From positions 1,508,399 to 1,572,398 of the forward strand of contig NGZR01000007.1 in NCBI GenBank assembly GCA_002197995.1: DNA of 64,000 bases. The letters are read 5' to 3'. This document shows positions 1 to 9,687 of this stretch, piece by piece (positions within the stretch are counted from its first letter, which is position 1; the number at the start of each line of letters is the position of its first letter). Under the pieces are notes generated by a model. That model had not been told where the DNA came from. It was given only the letters and a program-made list of their open reading frames with translations, and ran no database searches. The stretch comes from Gaeumannomyces sp. JS-464. Lineage: Eukaryota > Ascomycota > Sordariomycetes > Magnaporthales > Magnaporthaceae. The translations under genes and the position numbers were made by a program.

Positions 1-753
1 GTTGTCCGAAGTAGGGACTAGGGTGCGGCCCCGACCGGGACATATTATCGTCAGCTGAAAAGCGACGCTGCGGCGGCATTTGTTGATTGGTGATAGAGAG
101 GGGTCCGCAGACGAGGCTCTGAAAAGTGCTCCGCATTAAACCCTTGGGGACGGCTTAGGGCGGAGATGAATGTAACATGCTACGAAGCTGAATAACGCAT
201 TCTGTCATGTGAATGGTGCAAGAGAAACGGCAGCAGGGTCACTTGGTTGGAATTTGAAGGACCAGGGTGGGCGGAGAAAGATGAAGTGGATGGATCAGGT
301 AGAGATGGCAGAAGATTCGAATAGCTAGGCGGCTGAGATGGACGGAAGAGCATACCGAATCTTCCATTCGGTGCCTTGAACGAGAAAGAGAAGAACGAGG
401 CTGCAAAGATCCAAGGAATAATCATCGTTCGTCGAGACCTTGCTCCTTTCGTGACACATGCCTACAGGTATACATAGGTAGGTAGGTAGGTAGGTATACT
501 TTGTAGAATACACTACATACCTGTTGTAAGATGGTCAGAGGGCCAGGCGCTTAAACCGGCAGCAAACAAAAAGCCACTGAGCGGGGGTGGCTGCTTCGTC
601 CGATGCCGGTCTGCGGCGCCGTGGACCTCGAGTCAGGGGTGCTCATTCGCCCACATTCATGGAAAAGACAACAAGTGAACGACTCGACGAATGTGCCGAG
701 TCGTATTTGTGCCTCGGGACTTGGAAGACATGTCGGTCTCAGTTATGTCATTC
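1..753. other. GC-balanced edge, no gene model I can support
   Basis: This stretch lacks the A/T skew and stop-dense look of the RIP-mutated block. If the leftward gene starting at 1165 is real, further exons probably lie here, but no donor/acceptor pair convinced me. Short reading frames on both strands have no recognisable domain. A GGTA microsatellite lies at 475-496 and a smaller GGTA cluster near 778-797. Confidence 0.4.
475..496. repeat. (GGTA)n microsatellite
   Basis: Five uninterrupted-looking GGTA units lie between short GTATAC palindromic flanks. A related but shorter GGTAGGTAGGTACC stretch recurs near 780. Simple repeat of the kind common in intergenic or intronic fungal DNA. Confidence 0.85.
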
Positions 754-1165
754 CTATCGGCAGGAAAACGCCACATCTAAGGTAGGTAGGTACCTGTCGT
801 CGCCATCCGCAAGCGAACCCTCGCCGAAGACCACCCCCACCGGCTCGCGTCGCAGCAGTGGCTCGCCAATATATTGGAAGCAGCAGATCGAGATAAAGCT
901 AGAGTATAATGTTTGGGGGCAACGAGGAACACGTGTCGAGCTGAAAGCGCTGTATTGACCGTGATGGTCGCTGGCCCGCTTGGAACCGCGCGTGTCAGAC
1001 GTGGTGCTCTCCATAACGGAGTATGCAGGCGTATACGGTCGGAGCTGTGTCCCGCCGTGGCGTGGAGAGGAAGGGTCGGTAGAGCTGCGCGCGGGTTTAT
1101 CGTTAGCGTCGAGGGGCCCACGAGAACTGTGTCGATAGATCGGAAGAAACTCACCTGGCGTCCAT
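754..1165 (-). CDS. Candidate 5' end of a leftward gene with a short first exon
   Basis: On the minus strand an ATG at 1163-1165 starts an 11-nt exon (M-D-A plus two bases). It is followed by an intron at 1085-1154 with donor GTGAGT, a branch-like GCTAAC about 15 nt before the end, and acceptor GCGCAG. All three match fungal consensus, and the 70-nt length is typical. After splicing the frame stays open to a stop at 754-756, starting MDASSTDPSSPRHGG, rich in Ser, Pro and Thr. A pyrimidine-rich stretch on the minus strand (about 1249-1264) lies upstream, as in many fungal 5' leaders. The frame is also open upstream to an ATG at 1684, but that part is low-complexity and looks like leader. No family is recognised. 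The real gene probably has another intron and continues leftwards; the stop at 754 may be intronic. Confidence 0.4.
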
Positions 1166-2070
1166 GTCGTCCAGGCGGTGATACCCGGCGGTCCTACTCT
1201 TGTGAGCCTCGTGTACGGGTGCTAAGGTGAACGACGGAGAGGACGAGAAGAAACAAAAAAAAAAGTGCGGGGAAGGCGTAGGAAAAGAACGGGGAATGTA
1301 TTGGGGAGTGCTGTGCCACAAGTTGGGGAGCTGGACAATGCCGTTGGTACGGGCCGCTGCATCATGCTGTAGATATGGGGCATTGCAGGAGCCAGGGTCG
1401 GCGCGGGGCGTGCAGGTGCGGGCTGATGCGGGGTGCCGGGAGCTCTGGTTGCCCGCTGCAGGATCGCGATGCGTCAGTGCAGCCGGAGTTTTGGCACTAC
1501 GAAGACTCGGGCAGTGGTTGGAGTGCTCGGAGGAAGACCAGAGGAGCGCCTTGGAGACTCTTCGAGGGAGACAGGAGGTCGTCGGGCCCGCCGGTGCAAA
1601 CGCGCCATTTCCAGCTCCATTTCCAGCTCTAGTTACCGTTCCCGGCCTTCTGGGCTGCATCCCCTCGGCTCCGCTCGCGCTCAAGGGGCGGAAACGTGAG
1701 CAGGGTTTGGCGCGCCAGCACTCGTTAGCCTGGTGCTACGACAAACCCTATCGCGTTGATCCGTGGCTCCATCGGTTTTCGCGGGTTTGTTATTCTCGGT
1801 TTCTTGCTCGGCGGGTGTTCAGCAACGTCAAGGCTTGGCCAGTAGCGCAACTTCGGCCGGCGCCTTAGCAGGCCCCGGGAAAGGGCCGTCCCCGTTTGCG
1901 AGTCTTCGATACCCTGTCCATGGACGAACTGCAAGGGTCGTTCTTGTAACGGAAGCCACGAAATTGGCATGGGGCGTTGGGGCGTTGGGGCGTAGGGCGT
2001 CCAGCCAACGCCAAGACCCAACCACCGGACAGAGCGATGGAGTAGTCTCAGAGGCTCGAACTGGTTAATT
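1166..2070. other. Upstream/intergenic GC-rich DNA
   Basis: Overlapping frames on both strands (for example 1227-1868 plus and 1151-1684 minus) have no domain and mirror each other, so I treat them as chance. A 12-bp unit is duplicated in tandem near 1608-1632. It probably holds the promoter of the leftward gene. I see no RIP signature here. Confidence 0.4.
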
Positions 2071-2163
2071 CCAGTAGAATTGGCCCTTTCGATTTAATTG
2101 GCTGGTTGGGGAAGTCACTGGCCCGTGCACGGGATTTTTTATAGGGCGGGCGAATTCTACTGG
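2071..2163. mobile_element. 93-bp MITE-like element
   Basis: The sequence begins CCAGTAGAATTGGCCC and ends with the inverse, GGGCGGGCGAATTCTACTGG. This gives a roughly 20-bp terminal inverted repeat, perfect over its outer 11 bp, around a non-coding core. No certain target duplication is visible. Size and structure fit a miniature inverted-repeat element, but a chance palindrome is not excluded. Confidence 0.45.
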
Positions 2164-2219
2164 ATCCAGTCTGAGGAAGGAGGGCTCATTTTGCCCACGG
2201 AGTCGGTGCCGGCCCATAT

Positions 2220-2859
2220 AAAAAACAAAATTTAATTTTACAAACTCGCGAATAATTCAGCCAATTTTAACGTTACGAAAAATCGGATTGTATGTTGGAA
2301 TTTCCTAAAAGTAGGGCTTTTCAGTAATATATATATATTTTTTTCAAATTTAGAGTAAAGTTGGCCGATTTGGAAAAGGGAATCGGTAAATTCACGGAGT
2401 TAGTAGCGAAAAAAGCTCGTTTTTACAAATTTGCGAATAACTTCGCTAGTTTTAATTTGATAAAAAATCAGATTGTACGACGGGATTCCCCGGGATTTGG
2501 GAATTATAACGATATATAAATTTATTTTATCGGGTAAAAATCGGACTTTTTTTACAAGGGTATTCGATTTTTTAAAATTTTTATATGTAGAAAATCGATG
2601 GATTACCCTTGTATAAAATGGCTAACTTTTACCCGATTAAAATAATTTATATATAATTAGAAAGCCCTAAACTCGTGGAATTTTAACGTGTAATTTAATT
2701 ATATATCGGAATAAAATTAGCGGAGTTATATATACGGGATATATATGTAGAAAATTTAAATATTATATATATATATATATATATAAATTAAATAAAAGCC
2801 GTGCACCCGGGTAATATATATATTATTATAAAGCCTTTATTTTTGCGGTTCTTTTTATA
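2220..2859. repeat. AT-rich degenerate patch with a long hairpin
   Basis: Non-coding, very A/T-rich. Two diverged copies of a roughly 75-bp unit lie at about 2236-2310 and 2425-2498, and a third is recognisable in inverted orientation near 2670-2730. Arms at about 2527-2570 and 2591-2640 form a long imperfect hairpin around ATCGGGTAAAAATCGG and its complement. A (TA)n run lies at about 2762-2786. Its continuation after the Gyp-out insertion is 41,893 onwards. Probably an old RIP-mutated repeat of unknown class. Confidence 0.45.
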
Positions 2860-2864
2860 AAGTT

Positions 2865-3053
2865 TGTTATGGCTAGTAGGGGGTGAAAAAGGCAGCGCAC
2901 CCCAACCCTTATCGCATGGATAAAAAAGTGGGGCATTTACAAATATGTTATCTGCAGGTTTATCCTCCCGGCTTCCGGCCTCCAACTCTTTCCTAAAAAG
3001 CAAACCACCATTTACCACAGATATTGCAATTAAACCCCCTGCTGTTCGCGATA
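2865..3053 (+). repeat. Gyp-out 5' LTR
   Basis: Left copy of the 189-bp LTR, starting TG and ending TA (a RIP-changed CA). Less A/T-rich than the interior. It matches 41,699-41,887 base for base apart from transitions. Confidence 0.92.
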
Positions 3054-3055
3054 AG

Positions 3056-3065
3056 TGGTAGCAAC
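3056..3065 (+). promoter_or_regulatory. Gyp-out primer binding site candidate
   Basis: TGGTAGCAAC starts two bases after the LTR, where Gypsy elements pair with the CCA end of a priming tRNA. I cannot name the tRNA from ten bases. Confidence 0.5.
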
Positions 3066-3599
3066 TTTTTGCTTATTGTAAAGTTACCAATCCCCGCTTT
3101 TTAAACTTGTTTTCGGCTCGTTTGGAAACTTACGCACCCCTAGCGCGCTTTGTTTTCAGCTCGGCGCGCGCGTTTTTCTATCAAGCTTGTTTTCGGCTCG
3201 CCTGGCGCACGCTACCCTTCCCTAGCTTTTTAGTTACGAAATTAGCACTTTTGTAATTTCGGCAAGGCTGATTAAAAACAAAGTAAAGTCGCCTAGGTTT
3301 CGCCTTGCCCGATTTCCCTTGCAATCGCTTTAACCGTCACGCTTGTTTTCAGCTCGCGCGCGATTGGAAAGTTTGTCTTTTAATTTTTATCACTTCCCTT
3401 TAACTTACTCGACCCCCAAAAGCTTTTAAAACCCGTTAAAACCCTCTTATTTCCAGCGAGTAATTAAGCAGCGAAAAAGGATAAGTTAAAAAATCCTTTG
3501 GAATCCTCCCGAAGGTAATATTTACAAACCTTTAAAGCTATCCATTTTTATAACGATTAGCCTTTTAAAGATTTGTAAAACTTAGCTTATCGACGGATT

Positions 3600-5959
3600 A
3601 CTTTTACCACCCGCGAGTAAATATTGGAATTTTTAAAACAGTAAAAGTATAAGCGAAAAGGTACAAAACGGTAATAGCTAACGAGGTTATCCCGCCTTTT
3701 AAGGGTAAAATACCCGATACGGGTTAATAAAATACCGGTTAATAAAGCGCGGATTTAAACCCGTTTAAGTTACTAATCCTCCTTTCAGTGTTTTAATATA
3801 CCGTAAGCTGGCTTTTAGGCCTTATATAAAAATATTAGGCCTACGTCGATAACGAAAATAAAAAAAAAGGAATTTCGCTAAATAAAACGTACTTCGATTT
3901 CGGCGGCCGTTTAAACCGCTCGATGCGTAATCGACAAAAGGAAAGTTACATTATTAGCTTCGATAAAAACGACGACCCTCGCTTAAGCCAATTCGGTAAA
4001 AGCAAAGCTTTCGCAAAATGGTTTAAACGTTGTTAAAACCGTATATATAACAGCTTATCGCAACAAATAACGGGCATAAAAAGTCGTTTAAAAGCGGTAT
4101 TTATTAAAACCTTCGATAAACTATCCACTAAAATATAAAAAAACTTCGATATTATCGATAAAAATTTTGAAATCCTGTTTAAAAACTAAAAACAGTTCGC
4201 TATCCGCGTTAATAACGCGCGTAAAAACACTTTAAACCTATAAGCCCAAATGGAAACCTATTTTAATAAGGATAGAAATCCTAACCGACGTGTTTTTTTT
4301 AAAACTTAGCACGGATAAAAAACGTCGTAAAACTAGCGCTTGCGCTTTTTTAGGACCGTTATTATTACGACGGGCCAGCACGTAAAACAGCCAAGCTATT
4401 TAAAATAGCACGGCTAACTTCGAAAAAGGCCGTAGTAAAAGCCGTCCAGTTAAAATTACCGATGATAATTTATTTAACAAATTCGATATTAACGTAAAAC
4501 GTTTTTACTAGTTTATTAAATATTAAATAATTAAGCCTTTTGTATATAAGCCGTGTTAGCACCGTAAAACGGATAGTAAACTAATTTAAAAGTATAACGA
4601 AAGCATTAAAACTGTTGCTTTTTAGCCGGAGTTTTATAAAGCCGACTAAATTTTCGGTTAGGATTTAAGTTAGTAATAGCAGCTTTAGCTTAGCTTTATA
4701 CCTTTTAATACCGGAGTTATTATTTTTGCTTAAAAAGCTACTAATAGGTATTACGAAATAGCTTATAACTAATTTCGCCCCGGTTTAATTCGCGCTGGCA
4801 TATTTAATTTGGGCATAACGCTTACCGCATTCCTAAGCTTTAAACGCAATTGTTAGTAAAAGCTTAGCTAAATATGCTTTTAATAGCTATTTTCATTCGA
4901 GCAATAATAAAATAATATAAGTTATTTTAACTAATTTGTTTTAGCTTAACAGTAGTTAACGCAAAACTCGTGCGCCTTTAACCTTACCGCCTATTAATAG
5001 CGAGCTTTTAACAACTTTTAACCCGCCGACTAGTAAGTAATAAGTATTAAAAACGGTTTACGCTTTAAGCGAAAAAACGTCGGCATTTTTAAGCCGGACT
5101 ATAAAAACTTTAAAAATTTAACACCGTTACTAACGGGCAAAAATATTATATTTACGAACAGCTTTTTTTTTTTAAAACACGATTAATAAGTTTCCTAATA
5201 AACCCTATTTATACCGCGTTTAACGAAAGCTAATTTAAAGACATATTTTTTTTACTAAGCGGGCGAGTTTTAATTTGGTAAAGTAGTTAAATGCTTTTTT
5301 ATATTTAATTAAAACTATACGAGTAAAACCTATTCGGTATAATTACCGCTATTAAATAACGTTTCCCTTTTAATTGTATGAAAACCACGAAAAGGTTTTC
5401 GGAAAGCACTATTACGATTAGGGATATCGCCGCTAACCCTAATGCATTTACAAACTATATTTTAAACAAGTTTAAACATGCTCGCACTATAAGTTTTTGC
5501 ACCGAAAACGGTTAAAACTGGTTTGTAATTATAGCTTAAATTTAATCCTTTTTTAATAACAATGTTAAAACCATTTTCCGTTAGCCCTTTTTTAATAAAT
5601 ATATCGGAAATTACCTTTTCGAAATTGAAAATATTAAGTTTATACTTTTTAGCGTTATAATTTAACGTTACCCGCATATTAAGCCGGGTTATAACGATTT
5701 CGATTCCAATTTAAACGCTAATTATAAAAAAAAAACCCCGCAAAAAAGATAAGCATTTTAAATACGATAAATATCGCGATAAGGATAAGTTTAAAAGCAA
5801 AAATAATAATAAGCACAAATCGTTTAAACATAAAGCTTGTAATAAAAATCGCAAGTATAAAAGCCGCGATAAAAATCGCGATTATAAAAATAAAAAGGAT
5901 TTTAAAAAGTCGTACGATAAAAAGTTTTAAAAAAAAAGGACAATAAAATTAACTTTATA
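3600..5959 (+). pseudogene. Gyp-out gag, RIP-inactivated
   Basis: Plus-strand frames here are stop-dense but keep a long, very basic Lys/Arg/Asp tail at about 5735-5930 (repeated D-K-Y-R-D-K type segments), followed by more Lys-rich codons. Such tails are common at the end of gag in fungal Gypsy elements. Limits are approximate. The short minus-strand frame at 5462-5677 is a shadow. R1a inserted directly after this region. Confidence 0.55.
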
Positions 5960-5971
5960 AAATCGAACTTT

Positions 5972-7574
5972 CCAAGTTGGCAGCAGTTTTAAAAAAGGAC
6001 TAAATGTAGCGCTAATAAGCACGAAAAACGCCGTAAACCTAATCCTTAATGCCAGCGGGAGGCTACCAAAGCGGAACCGACAAATTAGCAATAAAAAAAC
6101 GCAACAAAAGAAAAAGGAAAAAAAAAACAAACCTGGACGCAAACACCGCGCGAAAAGGCGCACCCCACACAAGTTAAAACGCGAAAAGCTAAAAACAAAA
6201 GTTAGTACGACCGGAACCGAGCAAAAAAAAAAGCGAAGCAAATAAAAAACATACAGGCCTTATAATAGCATCCCCGAACGGCGCCGGCACCATCGATGCC
6301 GTTAGCGAAACGCTAAATGCAATTAACACAAATTTTGCAAGCAGGCCTAAAAAATTAGCGAAGCGGGACAAAAAGGGGAACGATACGGGAAATATACACT
6401 ATCGAGTCGTAAAAAATGTAACCCGAAAGGATAGCGATCGCCGTTTTGTACTCCTTTTAATAGTATAAACGGTAAAGCTAAAGCAAAAAAAAAATTAGTA
6501 AAAAAACAAAAAACGAAGCGGTGCAAAACCGCACTTACAGCTTTAACGCGGGGGTTCGGAGCAACGCCGGCTTCGAAGTCGTCGTTGTCGTTAAAGCTGG
6601 AAAATGGGTGCTCGTCGCAATCGCCACGAAGAGGAGCAAACGTAAAGCCGCCACTATTACCGCTGCCATTATAACCGCCGCGCGCATTACCGCGCGCGCC
6701 GCCACGAGGAGAACGGGGAGTTTTGTTTTTGGGAGCCATAATGCAGGAAGATAAAAACCGGAAAAGGAACGAAGCGCGGGAGGGTAAATGTAAAAGCGCG
6801 GGCGGGAGGATGCGCGAAAATTAAAAGCAAAAGTGGGGGAAAAAATTAAAAGTTATAACAAAAAAAATTAAAAAAGGGCGAAAAAAAGGGCAAAAACCTT
6901 TGGAGGTAAAAAGGGAAAAAACGGTAAAAACCCGCACTTAAAAAGAAATAAAAGCATAACCGAAAAGCACGATATAAATAAAGCAAAAGCAACATAATTA
7001 CGAAAACGGCGAACTAATAAAAAGATCGAATACGCGTTATAAGCGAGGAAACAATCCGCAATCGAAACGTTACTTTTAAAAGCGAATAACATAATTACGT
7101 CGAGTTACCCGATGTTAACTATAACCCTCGAACTTTACGGAGCAACCACGCGATTAAACACCGAAGCGGGACTGAAAAACCTCGAACGCGAACAACCAAA
7201 CCGTCGTAACTAACCGAACTAACATTACCACTATTAACATTATTACAAAAAAAGAAAACCCGATACCGGGGCGCTATTTAAGCGCAATATGCATTTTTTA
7301 TAATCTTTTTTTTGCGTATTTTCCTATTGTTATTATTAATTATAAAAACGCTTCCGCGATGGAACTTTTAAAAGCAATCGCAGGAATTAAATAAACGGTA
7401 CTATTGTTTAATATAGCAAAAACCGTATACGAAAAGCAAATATGGTTTTTATTCCCAGGCTACCGAGCCGGATGCGGTTCGCACTCGGAAACGAGTTTAA
7501 AGGTTTTTATATGTATATAAAACAGTAAAAGCACCGAGGTTTTTACAAACATAACGGCAGTATAACTAATAATA
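5972..7574 (+). mobile_element. R1a: non-LTR-type retroposon, long copy
   Basis: A 12-bp duplication with RIP differences flanks it (AAATCGAACTTT at 5960-5971, AAATCGGATTTT at 7575-7586). It ends at the right in a short TAATAATA run, as expected for target-primed reverse transcription. Its last 740 bp or so match R1b (52,662-53,411), and its final 65-70 bp match the end of S1. No reverse transcriptase is visible, so it appears non-autonomous or is a deleted LINE. Orientation is inferred from the tail. Confidence 0.7.
6347..6739 (-). pseudogene. Gly/Arg-rich reading frame inside R1a
   Basis: A minus-strand frame of 130 codons starts MAPKNKTPRSPRGGARG. The first 75 or so residues look protein-like (basic Gly/Arg-rich start, then an acidic Phe/Asp/Asn stretch). 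The rest becomes Phe/Leu-rich, as expected when C-to-T changes hit a coding strand. It runs against the proposed R1a orientation, so it could be a captured fragment or an accident. No family recognised. Confidence 0.3.
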
Positions 7575-7586
7575 AAATCGGATTTT

Positions 7587-9685
7587 AATAATAACTCGCT
7601 ATTTGTTAAAACGGGTAATCCTTTTTTAATAACGATTTTTTTTCCGATTTTAACTTTGTTTATAATATTTTCGAAAATTCGCTAACTACTAATTGTAAGC
7701 GTTGCGATAAGGATTTCCCGTTGCGTAATAAGCTTTTTAAGCATTTTAAAAGCTGCAAAGCTAAAAGCTTTAAACTTAAAACGGAATTTGTTAACTTTAT
7801 TATAAATAAAATTATTAGGGAAAACGAGCTTAAAAAGGCCATTTTATTACATTTAAAAAGTTACACTTACTAAAAAATTATAATTTAAAACACTTTTAAC
7901 GGGCTAAATATCCCTATTTACGTTAATACAAGTTTAAACCGCAACTTCGCAAGTAAGGATTAGCTTAAAAAGTTTTTTTTTAACGCTATTTACATTAAAG
8001 TGGATAAAAAAAATCCGGCTTAATATTAAGGGCTAAAACTTTAAAAAGCTTATAAAAGCTAAGCATTACGCCACTTTTTTTTTTTTTTTTTTAAAGGAAT
8101 TAAAAATAATAAATCTTTTAGCATTACTATTAAAACTGCGCGAGTTTAGGTAGTTAATAAACCAAATACAAGCTGCCTATTAAGCATTCCTTAGCTTAAA
8201 CCACAACGCGCGCAAATTAATTTCAGTACCGATTTAATACATTTCTTTAAAAATAAATTTGCTATTATTTTTACCGTCGTTCGTAAAAGCAAGCCCGTTT
8301 TCAAAAAACAGTCGTTAGCAAAAAAGCCTTTACTTTAACCCCCGGAAAAACCGCAATAATCCCAGTTAAATACGCCGCTTTCCCTAAAAGTCGTCCCTTT
8401 TTAATAGCCGGCATTTACCTTTTAGCAATTAACACTATCGTTAACTACAAAACTTTTTAAGTTTATTTAATGCATAACGTTACTAGCAAAACAGTTGTTA
8501 TGTTTCGCAAAACCAAACTCGCGATAATTTAAAAAAGTTTAAACCAGGTTAAGGATAAAATCTATTACAAGCAAGCTAAACGGCTTTTTAATAAAGCTAT
8601 TTGCGTTTAAAACTTAACGATAAAAGTTAAAAAGGCTTTGCTAATAGGAAAAAACCAAAACTTTATTTTTTTTTAACAGGCTCGGGCAATGCCAAAACAT
8701 CGCTAAACTTAAAGTTCTCTTTTAACGACGAGGTTTGGCAAGCGTTAATAAAAAACTCTTTTAACCAAACCACGCACAGCACTGCCATTTACGGAATGCC
8801 GCTAATATTACACGAAAATAACAACGTTCGAGCTAAACAAAACGATACGCTACCCGAAAAGCAAAAAACAATACTTAATAACCCCGAACCACTGTTTAAA
8901 GTCCTTAAAAAAAGTTAACCCTCGGTATTAAGCCTTTAAATAAAGCCCCCCACATTACCCTAACTAATAAAATCCATATTTACAGCGGCGAAACGCCGAA
9001 ATAAACCTAAAAAATGCGGGAAACTTGCGAAAAGTTTAAAATTTGGGAAAATAATAGCAAGCAAATTAACGTTCCCAAAAACGAAATAATGCGCATCCTT
9101 TTTATTAACGGATACGAAAAGTACTTAAGCTTTCGCTACCGCATGTACCCCGTATTAAAAAAGGAAAGGGACGTTATTAACAAAACCCACGGCAAGCGAG
9201 CGGCTTACTACCGTTTAACGCACTTTAAAACCATTAAAGCCGAAGTTTAATCTTTTAAAGCGGTTAAGGAAATGCTTTGCATGAAAATTAAACTTTACTA
9301 CGCTAACCTAAAAAGGTAAATCATTTTGCAAATTAATAGCAGCTTTAAACGTAGCTTTAAAATTATAGCTTTCCACTTTAAAATTAGCTAAGCTTAAAAC
9401 CGCAAATTTAAAACTATCCCGCATTTACTATTAAACTAATTATGTTTATCTTTCAATGCTTTTATAAAAAAAAAGCTTAGCTATAACCTTTTAAAGCTCG
9501 AAATCGCATGCTTCGTTTAAACTTGCAAAATCCTCCGCATTATATTGCATTTAAGCAATAAAAGGATCCTTATTTTTACGAACCACGAATTAACTACGGG
9601 CATTATTAATCGAACTACATTGCTAAAGTCCTTTACTAAACGTATTAACCAACGGCTAATTAACGCGTTAATTTACCTTTTCGAA
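7587..9685 (+). pseudogene. Gyp-out pol part 1: C2HC finger, RT N-terminus, RNase H
   Basis: A C-X2-C-X12-H-X3-C zinc finger lies at 7694-7756 (C-K-R-C ... H-F-K-S-C) ahead of pol. At 9014-9250 a 78-codon frame survives, recognisable as the region just before the RT palm in fungal Gypsy polyproteins (MRETCEKFKIWENN start, later Y-R-M-Y-P-V and D-V-I-N-K-T-H). RNase H follows too soon, at about 9490-9680 (L-E-I-A-C-F-V then F-T-N-H-E), leaving only about 200 bp where a 600-700 bp RT core belongs, so an internal deletion is likely. Fot-1 interrupts RNase H at 9687. Confidence 0.7.
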
Positions 9686-9687
9686 TA

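Noticed and set aside
1151..1684. 177-codon minus frame as the gene's N-terminus
   Set aside because: Low-complexity and pyrimidine-run derived; the short exon starting at 1165 with an adjacent consensus intron is a better model.
2865..3018. Conserved minus-strand frame MVNGGLLFRK in both Gyp-out LTRs (also 41,699-41,852)
   Set aside because: The two LTRs are copies of one sequence, so shared openness is not independent evidence of coding; no partner domain seen.
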